The notes below the pieces were generated by a model, which saw only the letters and a program-made list of their open reading frames with translations, had not been told where the DNA came from and did no database searches. From positions 1 through 7,869 of the forward strand of contig JANNHP010000250.1 of assembly GCA_031404455.1 (NCBI GenBank): 7,869 nt of DNA, written 5' to 3'. The DNA is from JANNHP01 sp031404455. GTDB taxonomy: Bacteria > Planctomycetota > JAJSAM01 > JAJVHW01. The position numbers and the translations under genes were made by a program. How positions within the stretch are numbered: the first letter of the stretch is position 1; each line of letters opens with the position of its first letter. Below are positions 1 through 5,735 of the stretch, in pieces.

Positions 1-564
1 CCCGCGGTCCGTCGTCACCTCGACGTGCCCCGGCTTCGGCTCGATCCCGAGCACGCGCGTCTCGTCGACGACCTCCACGCCGGCAGCGCGCACGAGCGTC
101 TCGAGCGACTCGATCGTGTCCGCCGCGGCGACGAGGCCCGCCGTGCGGTCGACGAGCACGTCGTCGCAGCCCTCGAATCGGAACTGCGGCGCGAGCTTCC
201 GCGCCTCCGGCGGCGGGAGCGAGACGACGTCGGCCCCCGCCGCGAGGACGGCGCTCGCGTACGCGGCGAGGCTCCCGCGCGGCGGTCCGAAGAAGAAGGC
301 GGGCGTGCGGTGGAGCAGCGTGCGCCCCGCGTCGCGTTCGAGCCGCGGCCACTCCTCGTTGAGCGCCCGCGCGGCGAGCCGCACGTAAGCCGCCTCGCCG
401 TACGCGCTCCGCGCGATCCGCGACTTTCCGTGCGAGCTACCGCGGTCGTGGCCGATGCGGAACCGCTCGACGAGCGCGACGCGCCCCGCGCCGAGCCGCG
501 CGAGGCTCCACGCGGCCGCGAGGCCGTTGACGCCGCCGCCCACGACGAGGACGTCATGCTTCAT
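1..564 (-). CDS. FAD-dependent amine oxidoreductase (sarcosine oxidase-like, DAO family), N-terminal part
   Basis: The ATG at 564-562 opens 188 codons that run without a stop to the left window edge, so the C-terminal half is missing. The protein starts with a beta strand (MKHDVLVV) and a dinucleotide-binding turn GGGVNG (residues 9-14), with Glu33 at the end of the second strand, as in FAD-binding Rossmann folds. Residues 42-57 (GSSHGKSRIARSAYGE) match the signature of monomeric sarcosine oxidase / N-methyltryptophan oxidase. His45, Arg49, Arg52 and Tyr55 fall at the same numbers I recall for Bacillus MSOX, where the arginines lie over the flavin and bind the substrate carboxylate. Established role of the family: oxidation of N-methyl or other secondary amino acids with FAD, producing H2O2. 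The covalent-flavin cysteine and the rest of the active site would lie beyond the edge, so the substrate cannot be assigned. The gene is divergent from the sigma gene at 804, and no convincing ribosome binding site precedes it. Confidence 0.88.
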   Translation of the reverse strand, partial: MKHDVLVVGGGVNGLAAAWSLARLGAGRVALVERFRIGHDRGSSHGKSRIARSAYGEAAYVRLAARALNEEWPRLERDAGRTLLHRTPAFFFGPPRGSLAAYASAVLAAGADVVSLPPPEARKLAPQFRFEGCDDVLVDRTAGLVAAADTIESLETLVRAAGVEVVDETRVLGIEPKPGHVEVTTDRG

Positions 565-604
565 GGCGCGCACCCGGACCGGCCGCGATGACCGCGGAAC
601 GACC

Positions 605-712
605 TTCACCGCAGAGACGCGGATGCGCAGAGAACGGCGAACCAGAGAACGAACGGCAGGATCTTCCCATTCTGCCGAGGCCTCCTCTGCGTCTGCGCGT
701 TTCTGCGGTGAA
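605..712. repeat. 108-bp inverted-repeat element (imperfect 28-bp arms)
   Basis: Arms 605-632 and 685-712 are reverse complements at 24 of 28 positions; each outer end reads TTCACCGCAGA. The 52-nt centre contains a second hairpin, CGGCAG (654-659) with CTGCCG (672-677). The ACCGCAGAGACGC...CTCTGCGTCTGCG form resembles intergenic palindromes I recall from many planctomycete, acidobacterial and cyanobacterial genomes; that is memory, not a search. It carries no gene: an apparent minus-strand ORF across it is arginine-rich and antisense to the sigma factor. It lies between divergent starts and could act as a transcribed hairpin for either gene, or be a non-autonomous dispersed repeat. Confidence 0.75.
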
Positions 713-753
713 AGCTGTTCCTCGCCTGCGGTGAAAGCTGTTCCTCGCCTGCG
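703..753. repeat. Tandem 23-bp direct repeat
   Basis: A 23-bp unit beginning CTGCGGTGAAAGC occurs at 703-725 and again, identically, at 726-748; the first 5 bases of a third copy follow (749-753). The first copy overlaps the right arm of the inverted repeat (ending at 712), so the repeat end was duplicated together with 13 bp of flank. Replication slippage is the simplest explanation. The rest of 565-803 shows no convincing -35/-10 pair, operator or small ORF. Confidence 0.85.
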
Positions 754-803
754 CCGAAGTCTATGCACCGGATTCGAGCCGGGCGGCATCCTTCCTCCGA
801 CGC

Positions 804-1280
804 ATGAGCCCCGACGACGCGACCGCCCTGCCCGAGACGCTGCTCGCCCACACGGGCTGGATGCGGCGCCTGGCGCGCACGCTCGTGCGCGACGACGCGC
901 AGGCCGACGACGTTGTCCAGGACGCCGTGGTCGCGGCGCTCCGCTCTCCGCCGCGTGATCCGATCGCGCTGCCCGCGTGGCTCGCGACGTCGGTGAGGAA
1001 CGGCGCGCGTCAGCTCTGGCGGGGCGAGAGCCGTCGCGCGGCGCGCGAGGAGAAGGCCGCGCGACACGAAGCGTCGCCTGGCGCCGCCGCGGTCGTCGCG
1101 CGCGCGGAGGAGCACGGGCTCGTCGTCCAGGCGGTGCTCGCGCTCGACGAGCCGTACCGCTCGGCGCTCTTGCTCCGTTTCTACGACGATCTCCCGCCCC
1201 GCGAGGTCGCGAGGCGGCTCGGCGTGCCGGTCGAGACGGCGCGGGCGCGCATCCGCCGCGGCGTCGAGCAACTCCGCGCG
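804..1280 (+). CDS. ECF-type RNA polymerase sigma factor (N-terminal part of a frameshifted gene)
   Basis: From the ATG at 804 the first 158 codons encode a sigma-70 family protein with only regions 2 and 4, as in ECF factors. Region 2 spans about residues 13-75: LLAHTGWMRRLARTLVRDDA, then DDVVQDAVVAALR (35-47), then the PAWLATSVRN segment (57-66). A charged linker covers about 76-103. Region 4 spans about 106-158: LALDEPYRSALLLRFYDDL, then the helix-turn-helix PPREVARRLGVPVETARARIRRGVEQLR. The role is promoter recognition by core RNA polymerase. After Arg158 (codon 1275-1277) this frame stays open to a TAG at 2720 but becomes Arg-rich and loses family character, while the +1 frame continues the expected sequence (RLDRAHGGDGSAWRLALVPL). 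The real product is therefore probably a fusion with the membrane protein downstream. No Shine-Dalgarno precedes the start; the upstream bases are CTTCCTCCGACGC. No separate anti-sigma gene is visible. Confidence 0.85.
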
Positions 1281-1290
1281 CCTCGACCGC
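1272..1290 (+). other. Probable frameshift joining the sigma factor to its membrane extension
   Basis: In frame with 804 the codons read CTC CGC GCG CCT CGA; in the frame of the ATG at 1417 they read GCG CGC CTC GAC CGC. The family-like reading LRARLDRAHGGDG needs one more CG unit in the run CGCGCGC at 1275-1281, which equals a two-base loss or a +1 slip. The downstream frame is open without a stop from the junction to 2658, and 38 of its 46 codons at 1279-1416 end in G or C. Assembly error, true mutation and programmed slippage are all possible. Confidence 0.7.
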
Positions 1291-1416
1291 GCGCACGGCG
1301 GGGACGGCAGCGCGTGGCGGCTCGCGCTCGTCCCACTCACGTTTCATCACGGTTCCACGGCGCTGACCGGCTCTTCCACCGGCGCCGCGGCGGGTTCGAA
1401 CATCACGACAGGAGCG

Positions 1417-2658
1417 ATGGTCATGGCGGGAAGCGGAACGGCAGCGGCGGTGGGCGGGCTCGCGCTGGTGATCGGCCTGGCGAGCGGTTGGTGGTTCGGC
1501 GCGACGAAGTCCGACCAGATCGCCGCGGAGCACCTCCAGACGATCCAGAAGACGAAGAAGGAGGTGGAGACGGCCCAGTCCCACGCGACCGACGCCGACG
1601 CGCGCGCCCAGAAGCAGGCCGCGCAGATCGCGGAGCTCCAGAACCAGTGCCGTGCCGTGCAGAAGGACCTCACCGACGCGCAGAAGCGCGCGGACGAACT
1701 CTCGGCGGCGATCGAGCAGGCGAGGTCGGCCGCGGCTCCTGCGCCCGTCGCGGCGGCGCCCGCGGCGAAGGGCCCGCGCTTCGCGTTCGGCCAGTTCGAC
1801 AAGCTCACGCAGGTGGACTGGAAGGCCGTCGGCGAGCACCTGAACGCCATCGCGCCGCTCTGCGACGAGATCGCCGCGGCCATGGCGAAGGGCGAGGACG
1901 CGACGCCGGCACTCGGCAAGGCTTCGCAGCACAACGGGTTCCTCATCAACGCCGCGCTGAAGATCGCCGGACAAGTGCCGGGCACCGGAGTGAACGGCGC
2001 CTTCACGCACCCGGCGTTCCAGGCGAACGCGATCGCGTCGGCGCTCGAGGCTGCGGGCAAGCCGCTCACGCCCGAGCAGGCGACCGCGATCGAGAAACTC
2101 GCCCGCGAGGCCTCGGACGAGGACGCGCAACGTCTCCTCGCCTACACCGAGGACACGTACGGGATGCGCAAGATCATCGACGAGGCCGATCTGCGCCGCC
2201 GGTTCTTCGACGCCGCCTTCCGCGCGCTCTCCGAGGACCAGCGCAACACGCTCACGCCGCCCGCCACGAAGGGCTTCGTCGGCCTCGACCTCTACAGCGA
2301 GGGCCTGCTCTACGCCACGGTGATGCGCCCGATCCAGTTCAAGGACCCGGCCGGGCTCGTGGACTCCGTGACCAACGCGCTGCAGGGCGGGATGAAGATC
2401 CCGAAGGAGCAGGCCGAGAGCCTTCGCGCCGTCGTCACCGCGTGGCAGCGCGACCTCCCGGCGTCGATGATCGATCCCGCGGACGACGAGAAGGTCGCGG
2501 CGGGACGTCTCCGCGTCGACACCGTGCGCCTCGCGGCGACGAAGACGCTGGCGCTCGCCGAGAGCATCGTCTCCGACCTGAAGCTCGAGGGCGCCGCGGC
2601 AACGGCGGCGCGGCGGTGGCAGACCACGCTGCTGCCGATGCGCGGCGGCGACGAATGA
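1417..2658 (+). CDS. Membrane-anchored coiled-coil protein, probable C-terminal extension of the sigma factor
   Basis: The ATG at 1417 gives 413 residues. The same frame is open upstream into the sigma gene, and 46 further codons from 1279 read as a sigma C-terminus plus a small-residue linker. If joined, the protein has about 617 residues. Residues 8-28 are a transmembrane helix ending in GWWFG. Residues 32-105 form a Gln/Lys/Glu-rich coiled coil, 106-120 an Ala-Pro linker, and 121-413 a mostly alpha-helical domain expected outside the cytoplasm. That domain has LTPEQ (217-221) and LSEDQ (271-275), each starting a predicted helix, and a weaker IPKEQ (328-332). These resemble the LTxxQ motif of Spy/CpxP periplasmic proteins, but the length and the rest do not let me assign that family. 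Planctomycete ECF factors with membrane extensions are known; an intramolecular sensor or anti-sigma role is inference. As a separate gene, 1417 is only the first convenient ATG and has no clear ribosome binding site. Confidence 0.72.
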   Translation: MVMAGSGTAAAVGGLALVIGLASGWWFGATKSDQIAAEHLQTIQKTKKEVETAQSHATDADARAQKQAAQIAELQNQCRAVQKDLTDAQKRADELSAAIEQARSAAAPAPVAAAPAAKGPRFAFGQFDKLTQVDWKAVGEHLNAIAPLCDEIAAAMAKGEDATPALGKASQHNGFLINAALKIAGQVPGTGVNGAFTHPAFQANAIASALEAAGKPLTPEQATAIEKLAREASDEDAQRLLAYTEDTYGMRKIIDEADLRRRFFDAAFRALSEDQRNTLTPPATKGFVGLDLYSEGLLYATVMRPIQFKDPAGLVDSVTNALQGGMKIPKEQAESLRAVVTAWQRDLPASMIDPADDEKVAAGRLRVDTVRLAATKTLALAESIVSDLKLEGAAATAARRWQTTLLPMRGGDE

Positions 2659-2659
2659 G

Positions 2660-2695
2660 AAACGGCGCGCGTCTCCGAGGAGCCGCGCGCCGTTT
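2660..2695. terminator. Hairpin between convergent genes, probable bidirectional terminator
   Basis: A perfect 12-bp stem pairs 2660-2671 (AAACGGCGCGCG) with 2684-2695 (CGCGCGCCGTTT) around a 12-nt loop, which can pair further as CTC/GAG. It starts 2 bp after the stop codon at 2658. The A/T ends give only three U's after the stem in each direction, so this is not a canonical strong intrinsic terminator. Its position between converging genes supports termination for both strands. Confidence 0.6.
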
Positions 2696-2701
2696 CCGGT
2701 C

Positions 2702-2718
2702 AGGTCCCGACGGGACCT
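2702..2718. terminator. Second short hairpin in the convergent intergenic region
   Basis: AGGTCCC (2702-2708) and GGGACCT (2712-2718) form a perfect 7-bp stem with a GAC loop. It lies 6 bp after the first hairpin and 13 bp beyond the redoxin stop codon (2734-2732, minus strand). No U-tract follows on either strand. It may help terminate the minus-strand transcript or protect its 3' end. Confidence 0.4.
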
Positions 2719-2731
2719 AGAAGTCGACGCT

Positions 2732-3502
2732 TCAACCGAACGGGTCGGTCGTCGCGACCGCGACGGCCTTCCCGGCGAGCGTCGCGTCGATGGCGTCCGC
2801 CAGTTCATGGGCGGTCACCTTCTCCGGCTTCGCGTTGTCGTCGATGCGGCCGCGGTAGACGATCGTGCCCTTCGCGTCCGTGAGGATCACGGTCGGCGTC
2901 TTGTGGACGTCGAGGTTCTTCGCGAACGCGGCGTCGGTCTCGACGATCAGCCCGCCCGTGAAGCCGTTCGTCTTGTAGTGAGCCGTCTTGTCGGCCTCGG
3001 TCTGGTCGCGCACGGAGTAGACGTAGACGATGTCCACGCCCTTCGCCATGTACGTCTTCTCGAGGTCCTTCAGGCGGTCCGTGTAGACGGCGCAGTAGGG
3101 GCACGTGGTGCTGGTCACGATGTACGCGGTCGGCTTCGTCACCGCGTGCGCGTCGAACGGCTCCGACTTCGCCGCGGCGCCGTCCGGACGCTGGACCGTG
3201 CTCTTGTAGGCCGGGATCTTCTGGCCGACGTCGTAGCCGAGGACGATCTCGGCGGGCTTCACGGTTGGCTTCTCGGTCGGCTTCTCGGCCACCGGCTTCT
3301 CGACGGCGGTCGCGGTTGATTTCGCCGCGGGCGCCGGTGTCGGGTCCTTCGCGACGGGCGCGACGTGGGCTTTTGGGGTCTCGACGGCGGCAGGGGCCGG
3401 CGCCGGTGCGGGGGCCTTCGCGGGCACGGGTTCCTTCGCGCATCCGGCGAGGAGCCCGGCGAGGGCGAGGGTGGTCAGGGCGAGTCGTTGGGTCTTGTGC
3501 AT
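2732..3502 (-). CDS. Thioredoxin-fold (AhpC/TSA or redoxin-like) lipoprotein with CPYC active site
   Basis: The 256-residue protein starts at the ATG 3502-3500. It has a type II signal peptide, MHKTQRLALTTLALAGLLAG followed by Cys21 in an LAGC lipobox, so it should be lipid-anchored and face the periplasm. Residues 22-83 are a Pro/Ala/Lys-rich tether with EKP-type repeats. The thioredoxin fold covers about 85-245: strand AYIVTSTTC, redox motif Cys134-Pro-Tyr-Cys137, and the cis-proline loop KTPTVILTD (Pro203). YRGRIDD (216-222) is typical of planctomycete redoxins. CPYC is also the glutaredoxin dithiol; the role is probably thiol-disulfide exchange on envelope proteins, with partner unknown. 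It is the last gene of the minus-strand cluster, 31 bp after the beta-helix gene, and probably co-transcribed. A GAGGGG lies too far upstream of the start to be a good Shine-Dalgarno. Confidence 0.88.
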   Translation of the reverse strand: MHKTQRLALTTLALAGLLAGCAKEPVPAKAPAPAPAPAAVETPKAHVAPVAKDPTPAPAAKSTATAVEKPVAEKPTEKPTVKPAEIVLGYDVGQKIPAYKSTVQRPDGAAAKSEPFDAHAVTKPTAYIVTSTTCPYCAVYTDRLKDLEKTYMAKGVDIVYVYSVRDQTEADKTAHYKTNGFTGGLIVETDAAFAKNLDVHKTPTVILTDAKGTIVYRGRIDDNAKPEKVTAHELADAIDATLAGKAVAVATTDPFG

Positions 3503-3533
3503 GGGTGGTGCTTACAACCCCTCGACCCGTCCG

Positions 3534-5675
3534 TCAATTCCCGCGGGGTGCGAGTTGGACGCGCAGGACGCCCCATCCGTCGATCTCGAAGTGCTCGACG
3601 CGAAGCTGGTGCCTGCCTTCCGTGAGGTCGAGATCGACGTCGTGCGGCGTCGGACCGTGGTGCGTCCAGTCGTCGATGACGAGCTTTCCGTCCACCCAGA
3701 CGCGGATGCCGTCGTCGCTCACCGTCGCGAGGCGCCACGGGCCCGCCTTCGTCACGAACTCGCACGTCGCGAGCGTCCCGAACCGGTCGCGGCCGACCTT
3801 CTCGCTGACGGCGCCCGCGTTCCAGGCGTAGTCGAGGCCGTCCGCGCGCCGCGTCTCGACGGGGTCCCCGGCGAGGAGGGCCTTCCAGGCGTCGGCGTCC
3901 TCGCGCGGGTCCTTCGTCCACTTGAAGAAGCGGACGTCCCAGGGCATCGAGGAGACGGTGCCGCGGGCCTTGCGGACGTCGTCGCCGCAGAGGACGGTGA
4001 GTTCGAATGGGAAAGCGGCAGGGCCCGCTTTCCCAGTAGAACGAATTGAGATAACGGCGGGCAGGTCGCCCGTCATCGGCTCGGCGATGAAGCCCTCCGT
4101 CAGCGACGTCACCTCGAACTTCTTGTCGACGCCGAGCGCCGAGAACTTCGCCGCGCCGACGGCGACGATCGATGCGGGGAAGAGGCGCGTCTCGGTCGGG
4201 GGGACGGGGCCCCAGTCGTCGACGAGGATGTACTTGCGGCCGCGGACGGCGGTCTTCGCCAGGTACGCTTCGCTCGAGCCCGGGTACTCGTGGCTGCCAC
4301 GGACGAACGGTGACGGGATCGAACCCGACGTGCGTGACAGTTCCCACACGGCGCACTTCGTCCGCCCCTTGCGCTCGGCATGCGGCTCACCCGTGAAGTT
4401 GCACCACCACACCTCCGACTCCTCGTCGTTGTCCAGGACGATGTCCGTCGTGTTGAAGCTGAACGAGTTCCCCGGCCCGATCCGGTTCTTGAACGAACGC
4501 ACGTCGTGTTTCCTGCCGAACGGGGTGTCCAGCAGGTCCTTGTCCTCGTCCCACCAGAGGTGGAGTCCGAGTCGGCACTTCGTGATCGCGTTCAGCCAGA
4601 TCCGGTTCTCGCGGCCGTGTTCGATCGAGATGCCGTTCGCGCAAGCCTCGATCTCGTTGTGAGCGATCTCCGTCTCGTACGAGTACCCCGCCCACACGCC
4701 GTGTTCGCAGTCGCGAAGCACGTTGCCGACGAACTGGTTCCCCTTGCTGAACGTCGCTTCGATCCCGTTCGCGACCGCGTGGCTGAAGTCGTTCCGATGC
4801 ACGACGTTGTCGTTGCACCCGCCCTCGCCCGTCTTCTTCAGCGTCTCGTTGCCCGCGTAGAGGAAGAACCCGTCGCCGCCGTGCGTCGCGGAGTTCAGCG
4901 CGAACGTGTTCCGCGAGCACTGCTCGAAGACGAGGATCCCCGCCGAGTCCTGGCCGCGCGCGTAGCGGCCGTGGCTGTACCCGCGGACGCAGAAGTCGGC
5001 CCTGTTCCGGCAGATGGTCGCGTCGCACGTTCGCCAGAGCGCGATGCCCCAGCCGGAGTTGAACGAGAAGTCGCCGTCGTAGACGCGCGCCTTGTCGCAG
5101 CGGTCGAGCAGCACGCCGTTCTGCCCGCCGCGGACGACGCACGCCTCGACCGTCGCGCCGGGCGAGTTCCGGAGCGCGATCCCCGCGCCGTAGTCGCGTT
5201 CCCAGTGGCCGTCGTCGTTCTCGTGGCCGAAGAGCCAGTCCGACTCGTCCTCGCGCTCGACCGTGGACTTCAGGTGCTGCTTGAAGTTCCCGGACGCGTC
5301 GATGCCGGTCAGCTTCGCGGCGGGGGAGTCGTGGACGCGGACGCCTATCTTGAAGCCGCGGACGGCGCCGCCCGTGACCGTCACGTCCCTCGCGCCGTCC
5401 ACGGAGACGCCGAGGCCCGCGAACGTGTCGGGGAGGGCGTCGTCCTTCGCGCCGATCAGCGTGACGCCCGTGAGGTCGAGCCTCGTCCCGTCGCCCTTCA
5501 CGTGGATCACGCCGTCCCCGTTCGCGTCGGCGATGCGGTAGACGCCGGGCCTGATCTTCACCGTGCCCGTGACGACGAAGTCGTCGCCGGGGATCGAAGT
5601 GCCGTCCTGCGCGAGAGCGGCGGTTGCGAGCGCTCCGCAGGCCGTGGCGAGCGCGAGCCCGGTCCGTGTCCTCAT
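3534..5675 (-). CDS. Secreted right-handed parallel beta-helix (NosD-like) protein with PA14-like C-terminus
   Basis: The 713-residue protein begins with a signal peptide: basic MRTRTG, a hydrophobic core, and probable cleavage after ALA near residue 22. Residues about 35-420 are a right-handed parallel beta-helix of the NosD/pectate-lyase-like class, with short coils rich in Gly, Asn and Cys: GVYRIADANGDGVIHVKGD, then repeats such as CVVRGGQNGVLLDRCD, NVLRDCEHGVWAGYSY and NEIEACANGISIEHGRENRI. A beta-rich linker covers about 421-600. Residues about 605-710 look like a PA14 domain: WRLATVSDDGIRVWVDGKL, IDDWTHHGP, then EGRHQLRVEHFE. Both modules commonly bind or process carbohydrate; no catalytic triad can be assigned, so the substrate is unknown. 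The start is 43 bp after the kinase stop, directly behind a large hairpin; GAGG sits only 1-2 bases before the ATG. An atypical palindromic stretch lies at codons 541-558. Confidence 0.87.
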   Translation of the reverse strand: MRTRTGLALATACGALATAALAQDGTSIPGDDFVVTGTVKIRPGVYRIADANGDGVIHVKGDGTRLDLTGVTLIGAKDDALPDTFAGLGVSVDGARDVTVTGGAVRGFKIGVRVHDSPAAKLTGIDASGNFKQHLKSTVEREDESDWLFGHENDDGHWERDYGAGIALRNSPGATVEACVVRGGQNGVLLDRCDKARVYDGDFSFNSGWGIALWRTCDATICRNRADFCVRGYSHGRYARGQDSAGILVFEQCSRNTFALNSATHGGDGFFLYAGNETLKKTGEGGCNDNVVHRNDFSHAVANGIEATFSKGNQFVGNVLRDCEHGVWAGYSYETEIAHNEIEACANGISIEHGRENRIWLNAITKCRLGLHLWWDEDKDLLDTPFGRKHDVRSFKNRIGPGNSFSFNTTDIVLDNDEESEVWWCNFTGEPHAERKGRTKCAVWELSRTSGSIPSPFVRGSHEYPGSSEAYLAKTAVRGRKYILVDDWGPVPPTETRLFPASIVAVGAAKFSALGVDKKFEVTSLTEGFIAEPMTGDLPAVISIRSTGKAGPAAFPFELTVLCGDDVRKARGTVSSMPWDVRFFKWTKDPREDADAWKALLAGDPVETRRADGLDYAWNAGAVSEKVGRDRFGTLATCEFVTKAGPWRLATVSDDGIRVWVDGKLVIDDWTHHGPTPHDVDLDLTEGRHQLRVEHFEIDGWGVLRVQLAPRGN
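4001..4055 (-). repeat. Palindromic, codon-atypical segment inside the beta-helix gene
   Basis: TGGGAAAGCGG (4008-4018) pairs perfectly with CCGCTTTCCCA (4025-4035) around a 6-nt loop. After mismatches the stem resumes with GTTC (4001-4004) against GAAC (4039-4042). On the coding strand the 18 codons at 4055-4002 (residues 541-558, VISIRSTGKAGPAAFPFE) have only 7 G/C third positions, against nearly all in the flanks. The reading frame is kept. This could be a small inserted palindromic element or chance. Confidence 0.5.
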
Positions 5676-5688
5676 GCCTCAATGATAG

Positions 5689-5735
5689 GCGCCCGGGACC
5701 CGTAGCCCCGCCTCGGGGCTACGGGTCCCGGGCGC
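5689..5735. terminator. Perfect 22-bp-stem hairpin overlapping the kinase stop codon
   Basis: Arms 5689-5710 and 5714-5735 are exact reverse complements with a 3-nt loop, CCT. On the minus strand the first arm encodes the last kinase residues (Ala-Arg-Asp-Pro) and the TAG stop (5721-5719); the second arm lies in the 43-bp gap before the beta-helix start at 5675. No U-tract follows (CTATCATTGAGGC), so it is a poor intrinsic terminator. It may be an attenuator, mRNA stabiliser or intergenic palindromic repeat lowering expression of the two downstream genes. Confidence 0.65.

Noticed and set aside
15..557. Minus-strand Ser/Arg-rich ORF at the left end
   Set aside because: The neighbouring minus frame encodes a clear sarcosine oxidase-like protein across the same bases; this one is low complexity.
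768..782. GGATTCGAGCC, similar to a tRNA T-loop
   Set aside because: Only a 4-bp stem forms and there is no D arm, anticodon arm or acceptor stem around it.
606..1340. Minus-strand ORF of 244 codons ending in the inverted repeat
   Set aside because: It is arginine-rich and antisense to the sigma factor, and its tail is just the translated repeat element; a spurious high-GC ORF.
1281..2720. Continuation of the sigma factor frame to the TAG at 2718-2720
   Set aside because: The sequence becomes Arg/Gly-rich with no family character and overlaps the coherent membrane protein in the next frame; it is out-of-frame reading after the frameshift.
3240..3420. Repeated EKP/APAP-coding bases that could look like a DNA repeat or CRISPR-like array
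   Set aside because: They encode the Pro/Ala/Lys-rich tether of the lipoprotein; units are short, irregular and have no spacers.
4380..5705. Plus-strand 441-codon ORF antisense to the beta-helix gene
   Set aside because: Composed of Val/Arg/Asp-rich low-complexity sequence typical of the complement of a high-GC gene, with no recognisable domain.
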